Of a DNA stretch of 64,000 nucleotides, positions 46,683 through 55,658 are shown piece by piece. Position numbers and translations under genes: made by a program. The notes below the pieces were generated by a model, which ran no database searches, was not told the DNA's origin, and saw only the letters and a program-made list of their open reading frames with translations. The DNA comes from Streptomyces sp. NBC_01551 (GTDB lineage: Bacteria; Actinomycetota; Actinomycetes; Streptomycetales; Streptomycetaceae). The first letter of the stretch is position 1, and the number at the start of each line of letters is the position of its first letter. The DNA lies in contig NZ_JAPEPX010000001.1 in the NCBI RefSeq assembly GCF_026339935.1, forward strand, positions 5,235,501 through 5,299,500, in the 5' to 3' direction.

Positions 46683-46874
46683 ATGGAGCAGACCGAGCGG
46701 ACCGGGTCCTACTGCCCCGCGCCGGCGGTGCCCGCCGTGGTCGTGGCGGGACCGCCCTACGCGGACTGCCTGGAGTGCGGCAAGCCCACCGAGTACGGGG
46801 TCGAGACCCCCGGCGTGGTGCTGTGCCCGGTCTGCGAGTGGCAGGACGCCCAGCGCACCGCCTGCTCGGGCTAG
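46683..46874 (+). CDS. Small zinc-ribbon-like protein (63 aa)
   Basis: Two CxxC knuckles (DCLECGKPT and LCPVCEW) spaced about 20 residues apart suggest one zinc-ribbon. No ribosome site is visible; TACGCT lies 6 nt upstream of ATG 46683, consistent with a leaderless mRNA. It sits 14 nt after the ABC permease. Function unknown; small zinc-ribbons often bind nucleic acid or protein. Confidence 0.7.
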   Translation: MEQTERTGSYCPAPAVPAVVVAGPPYADCLECGKPTEYGVETPGVVLCPVCEWQDAQRTACSG

Positions 46875-46917
46875 GGAGTGTCGGGACGGCTCGCGTCGGG
46901 ACGGCTCGCGCCCGGGG

Positions 46918-47829
46918 CTACTTGCCGACGAGTTCCGAGACCTTCACGAAGCGGTAGCCGCGCTTGCGGAGTTCCGGGACGATCTTCCGGATGGCCTCCT
47001 CGGTGACGGGCGCCGCGCTGCGGGTGCAGTGCATGACGACCACCGAGCCCGGCTTCACGCCCGCCAGGACCTGCTCGGCCACCGCGTCCGGGTCCTTCGC
47101 GAAGGCGTCCCCGCTGACCACGTCCCACTGCACCGCCGTGACCTTGGCCGTGGACAGGGCCCGCAGCGCCTGGTCGTCGTAGCAGCCTCCAGGGAAGCGG
47201 AAGTACGGGACGGTGTTGACCGCCCCCGCCGTACGGAAGGCCTCGAAGGCCCGGTCCACGTCGGCGCGGGCGGCCGCGGCGTCGAGGGCGGGCAGCCCGT
47301 AGCAGGGGGACTTGAAGGCGTGGTGGCTGTACGAGTGGTTCGCGATCTCGAAGTTCGGGTCCGTGCCGATGGACTTGGCCTGGTCCGGGTACTCCTCGGC
47401 CCAGCGGCCCGTCATGAAGATCGTCGAGGGCACCTTGAGCGTCCGCAGCGTGGCGATCAGCTGCGGGTTGTCGAAGTGCTCCCCGTCCGCCGCGCGCGGC
47501 CCCTGATCGGAGGTCATGTCCGCGTCGAAGGTCAGCGCGACGGTCTTCTCGGTCCGCTGTCCGGCCCGTTCGAAGACCGGGGTCAGGCCGCCCGGGCCGG
47601 GGGCCAGGGTCGGCGCCTTGCCGGGCGCGCCGGCCCGCGGGGCGGCGGAGGAGGCCGGTCCGGACGCGGCGGCGGACGCGGCGGCCGAGGGGGCGGCGGG
47701 CGTGGCCAGTCGGGCCTGGCCGGGAGCGCCGTTCGAGGTACCGGCGCCGCCCCCGCAGCCGACGAGGACGGCGCCGAGGGCGCCACTGAGAGCGGCCGCG
47801 GCCGCCGCTTTGCGCAGGGAAGAGGTCAC
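46918..47829 (-). CDS. Polysaccharide deacetylase lipoprotein (NodB fold)
   Basis: 303 aa. A lipoprotein signal (AVLVGCGG) is followed by an Ala/Pro/Gly linker to about residue 75. The NodB domain shows TFDADMTSD (the usual TFDDG is altered, both Asp kept), the metal pair HSYSHHAF, RFPGGCYDD and VVVMHCTRSAAP. It probably removes N-acetyl groups from cell-wall or extracellular glycans. GTG 47829 has no ribosome site; TATATT lies 8 nt upstream, so it may be leaderless, and that promoter falls inside the end of the PPK2 gene. Confidence 0.92.
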   Translation of the reverse strand: MTSSLRKAAAAAALSGALGAVLVGCGGGAGTSNGAPGQARLATPAAPSAAASAAASGPASSAAPRAGAPGKAPTLAPGPGGLTPVFERAGQRTEKTVALTFDADMTSDQGPRAADGEHFDNPQLIATLRTLKVPSTIFMTGRWAEEYPDQAKSIGTDPNFEIANHSYSHHAFKSPCYGLPALDAAAARADVDRAFEAFRTAGAVNTVPYFRFPGGCYDDQALRALSTAKVTAVQWDVVSGDAFAKDPDAVAEQVLAGVKPGSVVVMHCTRSAAPVTEEAIRKIVPELRKRGYRFVKVSELVGK

Positions 47830-47846
47830 CTACGCAAAATATATGA

Positions 47847-48779
47847 CTATGTGGCAATCAGACGGGCACGGCACTCCTCCACGTCGAAGCCCGCCTCCGG
47901 GTACTGCGGATCGATGAGTTCCAGGTGCTCCCGCAGCAGGGTGCTCACCGCCCAGTTGCGGTACCACTTGCGATCCGCCGGGACGACGAACCACGGCGCG
48001 GCGTCCGTGGAGCACCGCTCCAGCGCCAGCTCGTACGCCTCCTGGTAGGCCGGCCACAGCGCGCGGTCGTCGATGTCGGACGGGCTGAACTTCCAGTGCT
48101 TGAGCGGGTCGTCCAGGCGCGCCAGGAGGCGCTCGCGCTGCTCCTCCCAGCTGATGTGGAGGAACACCTTCAGCACGGTCACCCCGTCGGCCGCGAGGGA
48201 TTCCTCGAACCGGTTGATCTGCTCGTACCGGTGGTTCACCTGACTGCGCGAGACCAGCTCGCGGACCCGGGCGACCAGGACGTCCTCGTAGTGCGAACGG
48301 TCGAAGACGCCGATCTCGCCCGGCTCGGGCAGGGCCCGCGCGATCCGCCACAGGAAGGAGTGCTCCCGCTCCTCGGGGGTGGGCGCCTTGAAGCCCCTGA
48401 CCCGGCAGCCCGAGGGGCTGAGCGGGCCGGTCACGTGCTTGACCGTGCCGCCCTTGCCGCTGGTGTCCATGCCCTGGAGGACGAGGAGCAGCCGGCGCCG
48501 GTCGCCCGCGGTGCTCGCGGCGTAGAGCCGCTCCTGGAGGGAGGAGAGCGGCTCGGCCAACCGGGCGGTGGCGGCGACTGCGGCCGCCTTCCCGGCGGGC
48601 CCGGCCGGGGTGGCCGCCGGGTCGAACCGGCGCAGGTCCAGCCGCTCGCCCGCCGGTACGCGCAGCAGCTCGCGCAGGGGCGGCGCCGGGGGCGGCGGTG
48701 GCGGTTCCGCGGCGGCGGCCCCGCCCTTGCGGCCGCCCTTCTTCCGCTTGCTGTCCTTCTTGGCCACGGCTGCCCCCAT
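47847..48779 (-). CDS. Polyphosphate kinase 2 family protein
   Basis: 310 aa. After a Lys/Ala/Pro-rich N-terminus (to about 35) the PPK2 domain shows Walker A (LQGMDTSGKGGTVKHV), the FKAPTPEEREHSFLWR lid region and FDRSHYEDVL. PPK2 enzymes phosphorylate nucleoside mono- or diphosphates with polyphosphate. ATG 48779 is listed; GTG 48767 with a G-rich site upstream is an equal candidate. Its stop is 17 nt from the deacetylase start on the same strand. Confidence 0.92.
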   Translation of the reverse strand: MGAAVAKKDSKRKKGGRKGGAAAAEPPPPPPAPPLRELLRVPAGERLDLRRFDPAATPAGPAGKAAAVAATARLAEPLSSLQERLYAASTAGDRRRLLLVLQGMDTSGKGGTVKHVTGPLSPSGCRVRGFKAPTPEEREHSFLWRIARALPEPGEIGVFDRSHYEDVLVARVRELVSRSQVNHRYEQINRFEESLAADGVTVLKVFLHISWEEQRERLLARLDDPLKHWKFSPSDIDDRALWPAYQEAYELALERCSTDAAPWFVVPADRKWYRNWAVSTLLREHLELIDPQYPEAGFDVEECRARLIAT

Positions 48780-48790
48780 CCGGTCGGGTT

Positions 48791-48818
48791 CCGTTCGATC
48801 CTGCTACGGATCGAACGG
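48791..48818 (-). terminator. Hairpin between the PhoX-like and PPK2 genes
   Basis: CCGTTCGATCC and GGATCGAACGG form a perfect 11-bp stem with a 6-nt loop. On the minus strand it is 16 nt after the PhoX-like stop and 12 nt before the PPK2 start, so it is either a terminator or a leader structure. Confidence 0.65.
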
Positions 48819-48833
48819 CGCCGCGACGGGAGG

Positions 48834-50180
48834 TCAGTGCCAGGGGCCGGTGACCGCGAAGGTGGTGCCGGGGGAGTAGGCGTTGACGTACATCGTCCGC
48901 CGGTCGGGGGAGAAGGTGACCCCGGCGAACTCGCCCCACTCCGGGGCGCCGGGCTTGCCGATGTCGTCGGCGTTGCGGGCCATCGGGTAGACCTCGCCGC
49001 TCCGGGTCACGCCGAAGACGTACTGCGCCCCGCCGCCGTCCTCGCACACCATCAGGCCGCCGTCCGGGGCCAGGCAGATGTTGTCGGGGGAGTCCCCGGG
49101 CAGCTCGACGTCGGCGGCCGGGCCGAACAGTACGTCCAGGCGGATCGTGGCGCGCACCGGGTCGTGGAACCACACCTGCCCGTGGTGGTCGGCGCCCGCG
49201 CCCTCAGCCGCGCGGGCGAAGCTGGAGACGAAGTGGACGCCGCCGTCGCCCCAGTAGCAGCCCTCCAGCTTCTGGGCGTGGGTGATCCCGCCCCGGCCGA
49301 AGTCCTGGAAGCGGATGGCGGTCCCGGCCGCCGAGGGGTCGGGTACGGGCACCCACTCGACCGGGAACTCGGCCCCCGGCTCGTCCACCACGGCGAGGTC
49401 GGGCACGCCGGGGACGCGCAGGGCCTCCAGGGCCCCGCCGGCCCGCAGCGAGCCGGGTCCGCCGAGGGGCCGGGCCGGGAGGAACCGGTAGAACAGGCCG
49501 AAGGGCTTGATGAAGGCGTCCTCGGTCTCGTAGACGACACCGCGGTACGGGTCGACGGCGACGGCCTCGTGCGCGAACCGGCCCATCGCGGTGAGCGGAA
49601 CGGCGCCGGAGCGGTACGGGTCGGCGGGGTCCACCTCGAAGACGTACCCGTGGTCCTCGGCGTACCCGGTGTCACCGCCCGCGCGGTCCTCGGTCTCCTC
49701 GCAGCTGAGCCAGGTGTTCCAGGGGGTACGCCCGCCCGCGCAGTTGACGGCGGTCCCGGCGAGGGCGACGCGCTCGGCGCTGACCCGGCCGTCGGCGTCG
49801 AGTTCGAGGAGGGTGCAGCCGCCGAGGGCGTGGGGGTCGTAGGTCAGCCCTTCCACGGCGGGCACGCGCAGGGCGGCCGTGGTGCGGTTCTCGTGGTTGC
49901 GGACGAGGCGGACGCCCTGGCGGGGGGCGCCGAACGCGGCCATGCCGTCGCAGTTGGCGGGGACGGCGCCCTCGCCGGAGCGCAGCGGGGTCCCGGCGCG
50001 GGAGAGCACCCGGTAGGAGAATCCGGCGGGCAGGTCGAGGAGCCCCCGCGGGTCGGACAGCAGCGGCCCGTACCCCCGGGTGCCCGGGCTCGCGCCGACC
50101 GTCCCGGCGAACAGCGCGCCGAGCGCTCCGCTGAAGGCGATGCCGGCCGCGGCGAGCAGGCTGCGTCGGGTGACGGACAT
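48834..50180 (-). CDS. Tat-exported PhoX/DUF839-like protein
   Basis: 448 aa. The N-terminus is a twin-arginine signal (TRRSLLAAAGIAFSGALG). The rest is the PhoX/DUF839 beta-propeller (VRLVRNHENRTTAALRVP, TWLSCEETEDRAGGD, DNICLAPDGGLMVCEDGG). PhoX proteins are Ca/Fe-dependent phosphatases active on phosphate monoesters outside the cell. Key conserved motifs are visible but activity on phosphate cannot be confirmed. I chose ATG 50180 with GGGAG 6 nt upstream. It may act in phosphate scavenging beside the PPK2 gene; no PHO box was identified. Confidence 0.88.
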   Translation of the reverse strand: MSVTRRSLLAAAGIAFSGALGALFAGTVGASPGTRGYGPLLSDPRGLLDLPAGFSYRVLSRAGTPLRSGEGAVPANCDGMAAFGAPRQGVRLVRNHENRTTAALRVPAVEGLTYDPHALGGCTLLELDADGRVSAERVALAGTAVNCAGGRTPWNTWLSCEETEDRAGGDTGYAEDHGYVFEVDPADPYRSGAVPLTAMGRFAHEAVAVDPYRGVVYETEDAFIKPFGLFYRFLPARPLGGPGSLRAGGALEALRVPGVPDLAVVDEPGAEFPVEWVPVPDPSAAGTAIRFQDFGRGGITHAQKLEGCYWGDGGVHFVSSFARAAEGAGADHHGQVWFHDPVRATIRLDVLFGPAADVELPGDSPDNICLAPDGGLMVCEDGGGAQYVFGVTRSGEVYPMARNADDIGKPGAPEWGEFAGVTFSPDRRTMYVNAYSPGTTFAVTGPWH

Positions 50181-50357
50181 CGGCAACTCCCAGCGGTGGC
50201 GCAGGACATGTGACCGAGCCGTGGTACCACGCGGCCCCCCGCCCGGGCGCCCGACGCGGTCGCACCCGTCGCCCTGTCACCCCACCGGGTGCCGCGGCTC
50301 CCGGGACGGGACCCAATTCGCTCGACAGCCCCGGGCCCCGTCGGCCAGGCTCCCGCC

Positions 50358-50996
50358 ATGGAAGCCCATGTCTGGCCCTTGTACGGCCTGCGCGTCACGA
50401 CGCCCCGGCTGGAGCTGCGGCTGCCCGGCCTGGACCTGCTCGCGGAACTGGCGGCGGTGGCGGCGGCGGGGGTGCACGACCCCGCGCTGACGCCGTTCAC
50501 CGTCCCGTGGACCGACGCGCCCCCCGAGGACCGCGGGCGGGCCGTCTTCCAGCACGTGCTGGGCACCGTCGCGAGCTGGAGCCCGCGGGCCTGGACGCTG
50601 AGCCTGGCGGTGCTGCGCGGCGGCGAGGTGGTCGGCCGCCAGGACCTCGGGGCGGACGAATTCGCGGTGACCCGGGAGGGGCACACCGGGTCCTGGCTGG
50701 GGCTGGCCCACCAGGGCGAGGGCATCGGCACCGAGATGCGGGCCGCCGTGCTGCACCTGGCCTTCGCCGGGCTCGGGGCCCGTGCGGTGACCTCGGCCGC
50801 GATGACCGACAACCCGGCCTCGCTCCGGGTCTCCGAGAAGCTCGGCTACCGCCCGGACGGCCTGACGGTCGCGTGCGTGCGGGGCGAGGCCCGTACCCTG
50901 CGGCGGCTGCGCCTGGACCGCGCCGGATGGGAGGCGCACCGGACGGTCCCGGTGGAGCTCCACGGCCTGGAACCGGCGCGCGGCCTGTTCGGCTGA
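50358..50996 (+). CDS. GNAT-family N-acetyltransferase
   Basis: 212 aa. The acetyl-CoA binding loop appears as WLGLAHQGEGIGTEMRAAVL, followed by NPASLRVSEKLGYRPDG, as in RimJ/RimL-type enzymes that acetylate protein N-termini or small molecules. No ribosome site is seen upstream of ATG 50358, so translation may be leaderless; a longer in-frame start (50289) has no better site. The substrate is unknown. It is divergent from the PhoX-like gene. Confidence 0.9.
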   Translation: MEAHVWPLYGLRVTTPRLELRLPGLDLLAELAAVAAAGVHDPALTPFTVPWTDAPPEDRGRAVFQHVLGTVASWSPRAWTLSLAVLRGGEVVGRQDLGADEFAVTREGHTGSWLGLAHQGEGIGTEMRAAVLHLAFAGLGARAVTSAAMTDNPASLRVSEKLGYRPDGLTVACVRGEARTLRRLRLDRAGWEAHRTVPVELHGLEPARGLFG

Positions 50997-51000
50997 GGCA

Positions 51001-51052
51001 GCTCCCGTTCCCGCTCCGTTCCCGCTCCGCTCCCGTTCCCGCTCCGCTCCCG
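51001..51052. repeat. Simple CCCGTT/CCCGCTCCG repeat
   Basis: Short direct repeats of TTCCCGCTCCG and CTCCCG fill the start of the 114-nt gap between the acetyltransferase gene and the convergent OsmC gene. No clear hairpin. Confidence 0.6.
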
Positions 51053-51110
51053 GGCCCCGGTCGTGAACCGGGCACCCGGGCAGCGGGGGACGGCAGCCGT
51101 CAGACCGGGA

Positions 51111-51536
51111 TCAGATCAGCTCGGCGGAGAGCGTGATCGTCGTGCCCGTCAGGGCCTGGCTGACCGGGCAGTTCTTCTTGGCGTCCTCGGCGGCGGCGGC
51201 GAAGCCCTCGGCGTCCAGGCCGGGGACCTCGGCGCGCACCGTCAGGTGGATGCCGGTGATGCCCTCACCCGGCTGGAACGTCACGTCGGCCTTGGTCTCC
51301 ACCCGGGTGGGCGGGGTGCCCGCGCCGTCCAGGCCGTGCGACAGGGCCATCGAGTAGCAGCTGGAGTGCGCGGCGGCGATCAGCTCTTCCGGGCTGGTCT
51401 TGCCGTTCGCGGCCTCGGCGCGCGAGGGCCAGGAGACGTCGAACGAGCCCTGGCCCGAGGAGTCGAGGGTCACGACGCCGGACCCCTTGAGGAGGTTGCC
51501 TTGCCAGTCGGTGTGGGCGGTACGCGTGGTGGCCAT
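51111..51536 (-). CDS. OsmC family peroxiredoxin
   Basis: 141 aa, full-length for OsmC. The two redox cysteines are in AAAHSSCYSMALSHGL and KKNCPVSQAL, and the SPEELIAAAH motif is present. It reduces organic hydroperoxides with thiols (bacillithiol- or lipoyl-type donors in other bacteria; mycothiol would be the likely donor here). ATG 51536 has AGGG upstream. It is convergent with the acetyltransferase gene and upstream of zapE on the other side. Confidence 0.93.
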   Translation of the reverse strand: MATTRTAHTDWQGNLLKGSGVVTLDSSGQGSFDVSWPSRAEAANGKTSPEELIAAAHSSCYSMALSHGLDGAGTPPTRVETKADVTFQPGEGITGIHLTVRAEVPGLDAEGFAAAAEDAKKNCPVSQALTGTTITLSAELI

Positions 51537-51633
51537 GGTGGATCCCTTCGCAGAAGTGGCAACGGCCGGACCGCCGCCGCCCGTACGAGGATCCGGAGGA
51601 TCCGTACGGGCGAACGGTCCGGCGTTCCCAAAC

Positions 51634-52755
51634 CTACTGGGACACCAGGGGCTTCGCGTCGCGCGCCAGGGCGGTGAGCCGCGATATGGCGCGGAAGTAC
51701 TTCTTGCGGTAACCGCCGTTCAGCATTTCTTCACTGAACAGCCGGTCGAAGGGGACCCCCGACGCCAGCACCGGTACCTCGCGGTCGTACAGCCGGTCCG
51801 CCAGGACGACCAGCCGCAGGGCCGTCGACTGGTCCGGGATCGGGCCGACGTCCGTCAGGCAGACGGCCGATATCCCGTCCGTCAGCGCCCCGTACCGGCT
51901 CGGGTGCACCCGGGCCAGGTGCTCCAGCAGGCCCGGGAAGTCGTCCAGGCTCGCGCCCGGCGTCGCGTACGCGGCCTTCGCGACCTGCTCGTCGGAGAAC
52001 GGCGCGGGCGCCTCCGGCAGGCCCCGGTGGCGGTAGTCCTGGCCGTCGATCCGCAGCGGCCGGAAGTGCGCCGACAGGCCCTGGATCTCCCGCAGGAAGT
52101 CGGCGGCGGCGAAGCGGCCCTCGCCGAGCTTGCCGGGCAGCGTGTTGGAGGTCGCGGCCAGCGCGACGCCCTGCTCGACCAGCCGGCTCAGCAGCGAGGA
52201 CACCAGCACGGTGTCGCCCGGGTCGTCCAGCTCGAACTCGTCGATGCACAGCAGCCGGTGCCCGCCCAGCGTCCGCACGGTCTGCTGGAAGCCGAGCGCG
52301 CCGACCAGGTTGGTCAGCTCCACGAAGGTGCCGAACGCCTTCAGCGCCGGCTCCGCCGGGGTGGCGTGCCACAGGGAGGCCAGCAGGTGGGTCTTGCCGA
52401 CGCCGTAGCCGCCGTCGAGGTAGACCCCGCGCGGTCCGGGTGCGGGGGCGGCGCTCTTGCGCCCGAACCAGCGCCGCTTGCCGGCGCCGCTCGCGTGCGC
52501 CCCGCCCAGACCGGCCGCGAAGTCGCTCAGCACGGTGACGGCCTCGGCCTGGCTCGGCTGCGTGGGGTCGGGGTTGTACGTGTCGAAGCGCACCGAGTCG
52601 AAGCGCGGCGGCGGCACCATCTCGGCGACCAGGCGCTCGGCGGGCACGTGCGGCGCGCGGGCGCACAGGGCGAGCGGGCCCACGTCGGCTATCGGCGGCC
52701 GCCCGGAGGCCGGACCACCGGAGGCGGGACCAGAGGTCGAGAGTGAGGTTGACAC
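51634..52755 (-). CDS. zapE: Cell division ATPase ZapE (AFG1 family)
   Basis: 373 aa AAA ATPase. Walker A GGYGVGKTHL and Walker B LLCIDEFELDDPGD are clear, as is the sensor TSNTLP. ZapE binds FtsZ in E. coli. The N-terminal 40 residues are Ser/Gly/Pro-rich. I chose GTG 52755, 8 nt after TAGAGT, consistent with a leaderless start; a longer start at 52782 is less likely. It is divergent from the RibD-like gene with only 36 nt between them, so the promoters overlap. Confidence 0.9.
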   Translation of the reverse strand: MSTSLSTSGPASGGPASGRPPIADVGPLALCARAPHVPAERLVAEMVPPPRFDSVRFDTYNPDPTQPSQAEAVTVLSDFAAGLGGAHASGAGKRRWFGRKSAAPAPGPRGVYLDGGYGVGKTHLLASLWHATPAEPALKAFGTFVELTNLVGALGFQQTVRTLGGHRLLCIDEFELDDPGDTVLVSSLLSRLVEQGVALAATSNTLPGKLGEGRFAAADFLREIQGLSAHFRPLRIDGQDYRHRGLPEAPAPFSDEQVAKAAYATPGASLDDFPGLLEHLARVHPSRYGALTDGISAVCLTDVGPIPDQSTALRLVVLADRLYDREVPVLASGVPFDRLFSEEMLNGGYRKKYFRAISRLTALARDAKPLVSQ

Positions 52756-52791
52756 AGCCCTTAACTCTACGGGGCGTGTCACACTGCACCG

Positions 52792-53565
52792 ATGCGACGC
52801 CTGTTCCCTGTGACCGATCAGACATCAGCGACCCGGGCCGACCGGGAGTGGTCGCTGGACGAGCTCGCGGACGCCTACGCGTACCCGCCGCTCTCCGGTG
52901 ACGCCCACTGGCTGCGGGCGAACATGGTCTCCACCCTCGACGGGGCCGCCCAGCACGACGGGCGCTCGCAGCCCATCTCCGGTGAGACCGACATGCGGAT
53001 CTTCGGCACGCTGCGCGCGCTGGCCGATGTGGTGGTCGTCGGCGCGGAAACGGTTCGCCAGGAGGGTTACCGCCCGGCGCGTGCCCGGGAGGCCTTCGCG
53101 GCCCGCCGCGAGGCGGCCGGCCAGGGCCCCGCGCCCGCCATCGCGGTGATCACGGCCAGTCTGGACCTGGACTTCTCGCTGCCGCTGTTCACCGCCCCGC
53201 TCGTGCCCACGCTGGTGATCACCGGCGCCACCGCCCGCGCCGACCGGGTGGCCGCGGCCGCCGCCTCCGGGGCCGAGGTCGTCATCGCCGGCGACGGGGC
53301 CGCCGTGGACCCGGCCCGGGCCGTGCGCGAACTCGCCGAGCGGGGTCTGCGGCGTCAGCTCACCGAGGGCGGGCCCCGGCTGCTGGGGCAGTTCGTCGCC
53401 GCCGACGCGCTCGACGAGCTGTGTCTGACGATCTCCCCGATGCTCACCGCGGGGGACGCCCAGCGCATTGCCGGCGGCCCCTCCGTCGCCGTGCCGCACC
53501 GGCTGGCACCCGCCTCCGTACTGGAAGAGGCCGGGTTCCTCTTCACGAGCTACCGTCGGATCTGA
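52792..53565 (+). CDS. Pyrimidine reductase family protein (RibD C-terminal fold)
   Basis: 257 aa. Core motifs HWLRANMVSTLDGAAQHDG, DVVVVGAETVRQEGY, LTEGGPRLLGQFVAAD and the C-terminal LTISPMLTAGDAQRIAGG follow the RibD reductase/dihydrofolate reductase fold. It lacks the deaminase domain of RibD. It probably reduces a pyrimidine or flavin-precursor intermediate with NADPH; a role in riboflavin synthesis is possible, but the pathway genes are not here. No ribosome site precedes ATG 52792, so it may be leaderless. Confidence 0.88.
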   Translation: MRRLFPVTDQTSATRADREWSLDELADAYAYPPLSGDAHWLRANMVSTLDGAAQHDGRSQPISGETDMRIFGTLRALADVVVVGAETVRQEGYRPARAREAFAARREAAGQGPAPAIAVITASLDLDFSLPLFTAPLVPTLVITGATARADRVAAAAASGAEVVIAGDGAAVDPARAVRELAERGLRRQLTEGGPRLLGQFVAADALDELCLTISPMLTAGDAQRIAGGPSVAVPHRLAPASVLEEAGFLFTSYRRI

Positions 53566-53700
53566 GAAGCAGCGGAATTCGCCGTTCCGCTTAGCTTCCG
53601 CTGGGCACATATACCTGCGCAAGCCCCGTGCGACAGCGGGGCAGGATGGTTTCCGCAGGGGCCGGCCGACCGGCCTCGGCCCATGAAGGAGAGGGCGTCC

Positions 53701-54168
53701 GTGTTCACGAGCGTATTGATGATCGAGCAGCCGCTGACCCCGGTCGACGTGGACTTCGTCACCACCCTTCACGGAGACGACCAGGTCTCCTTCGTCGTCC
53801 TCATGCGGCCCCGGGGCGACCAGGACCGACTGCTGCGCGCCATCGACGACGTGGCGCTCGGTGAACTGCCCGAGGCCCTCCACGAGGGCGACGAACCGGA
53901 GGGCGAGGCCGCCCGCGGCCCCGCTGAGCAGGCCCTGGAGCACTCCCTGGCCGCCCTGCGCAGGAAGGGCGCCACGGCCGTCGGCCAGATCATCGAGGAC
54001 CACCCGCTCGACAAACTCAAGGCCGTCGTCGAGGAGACGAACGCCGACGAAGTGATCGTTCTGACCGCCCCGCACTTCGTGGAGGAGTTCTTCCACCGGG
54101 ACTGGGCCTCCCGGGCACGGCACAAGGTCGGGGTTCCGGTGCTCAAGCTCTTCGCCCACAACGAATAG
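53701..54168 (+). CDS. Conserved actinobacterial protein with universal-stress-protein-like fold
   Basis: 155 aa. Patterns TSVLMIEQPLTPVDVDFVTTL, GDDQVSFVVLMRPRGDQDRL and ADEVIVLTAPHFVEEFFHRDW resemble the UspA-type alpha/beta nucleotide-binding fold, but no ATP motif GxGxxxGS is present. It is conserved upstream of murC in streptomycetes (from memory). GTG 53701 has AAGGAG 9 nt upstream; an ATG at 53683 would place that site inside the gene. Function unknown. Confidence 0.82.
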   Translation: MFTSVLMIEQPLTPVDVDFVTTLHGDDQVSFVVLMRPRGDQDRLLRAIDDVALGELPEALHEGDEPEGEAARGPAEQALEHSLAALRRKGATAVGQIIEDHPLDKLKAVVEETNADEVIVLTAPHFVEEFFHRDWASRARHKVGVPVLKLFAHNE

Positions 54169-54237
54169 GCTGGCGTCCGACACCCTCACCGGGTGCCACC
54201 TTCCGCCGTACCGACCCGCACCTTGGGGAGAACCCGT

Positions 54238-55635
54238 ATGACGCCGCCCGGCCTGCCGACCGCCATGGAACGACCGCACTTCATCGGCATCGGCGGCGCC
54301 GGGATGTCCGGCATCGCGAAGATCCTCGCCCAGCGAGGCGCGAAGGTCGCCGGCAGTGACGCCCGTGACTCCGAGACCGCCCAGGCGCTGCGCGCCCACG
54401 GCGCCGAGGTCCACATCGGGCACGCCGCCGCACACCTCGCCTCCGACTCCACCTGCGTGGTCGTCTCCAGCGCCATCCGCTCCGACAACCCGGAGCTGGC
54501 CCGCGCCGCCGAGCTCGGCATCCCCGTCGTGCACCGCTCCGACGCCCTCGCCGGGCTGATGGACGGCCTGCGCCCGATCGCCGTCGCCGGTACGCACGGC
54601 AAGACCACCACCACCTCGATGCTGGCGGTGTCCCTGTCGGCCCTGGGCCTGGACCCCTCGTACGCCATCGGCGGCGACCTGGACGCGCCCGGCTCCAACG
54701 CCCACCACGGCGAGGGCGACATCTTCGTGGCCGAGGCGGACGAGAGCGACCGCAGCTTCCACAAGTACACCCCGCAGGTCGCGATCATCCTGAACGCGGA
54801 GCTCGACCACCACGCGAACTACGCGTCGATGGAGGAGATCTACGAGTCGTTCGAGACCTTCGTCGGCAAGGTCGTTCCCGGCGGCACGCTCGTCGTCGCG
54901 CACAGCCAGGCCGGCGCGGCCGAGATCGCCGCCCGGGTCAGCGGCAACGAGGGCCTCACCGTCGTCACCTACGGCGAGGAGGACGGCGCCGACGTCCGCA
55001 TCGTGAAGATCACCCCGCGCGGGCTGGCCAGCGAGGTCACCGTCGTCATCGACGGCCGGATGCTCACCTTCACCGTCTCGGTCCCCGGCCGCCACTACGC
55101 GCACAACGCCGTCGCCGCGCTCGCGGCCGGTGTCGCCCTCGGCATCCCGGCGCACAACCTGGCCTCGGCCCTCGGCAAGTACACCGGCGTCAAGCGCCGC
55201 CTCCAGCTCAAGGGCGAGGCGGCCGGCGTGCAGGTCATCGACTCCTACGCGCACCACCCGACGGAGATGACCGCCGACCTGGAGGCCATCCGCGGCGCCG
55301 CCGGGGACTCCCGGATCCTGGTCGTCTTCCAGCCGCACCTGTTCTCGCGCACCCAGGAGCTCGGCAAGGAGATGGGCCAGGCCCTCGCCCTCGCCGACTC
55401 CGCGCTGGTCCTGGACATCTACCCGGCCCGCGAGGACCCGATCCCCGGCGTCACCAGCGAGATCATCATCTCCGCGGCCCGCGCCACCGGCGCCGACGTC
55501 ACCGCCGAGCACGAGAAGGACGCCGTCGCCGACGTCATCGCGGGAATGGCGAAGCCCGGTGATCTCGTTCTCACGATGGGCGCGGGCGACGTCACGGACC
55601 TCGGTCCGGCGATCCTCGCCCGCCTGTCGAGCTGA
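54238..55635 (+). CDS. murC: UDP-N-acetylmuramate--L-alanine ligase
   Basis: 465 aa ATP-dependent ligase that adds L-Ala to UDP-MurNAc, the first amino acid of the peptidoglycan stem. The N-terminal nucleotide-sugar domain shows HFIGIGGAGMSGIAKIL; the ATP motif is AGTHGKTTTT; DSYAHHPTEM is the Mur-ligase signature; a C-terminal domain with FQPHLFSRT completes it. It is separate from the dcw cluster, as in S. coelicolor. I chose ATG 54238, 7 nt after GGGGAG. msrB follows 23 nt later. Confidence 0.97.
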   Translation: MTPPGLPTAMERPHFIGIGGAGMSGIAKILAQRGAKVAGSDARDSETAQALRAHGAEVHIGHAAAHLASDSTCVVVSSAIRSDNPELARAAELGIPVVHRSDALAGLMDGLRPIAVAGTHGKTTTTSMLAVSLSALGLDPSYAIGGDLDAPGSNAHHGEGDIFVAEADESDRSFHKYTPQVAIILNAELDHHANYASMEEIYESFETFVGKVVPGGTLVVAHSQAGAAEIAARVSGNEGLTVVTYGEEDGADVRIVKITPRGLASEVTVVIDGRMLTFTVSVPGRHYAHNAVAALAAGVALGIPAHNLASALGKYTGVKRRLQLKGEAAGVQVIDSYAHHPTEMTADLEAIRGAAGDSRILVVFQPHLFSRTQELGKEMGQALALADSALVLDIYPAREDPIPGVTSEIIISAARATGADVTAEHEKDAVADVIAGMAKPGDLVLTMGAGDVTDLGPAILARLSS

Positions 55636-55658
55636 GCATCCGAGGGAGCGGGAGAGTC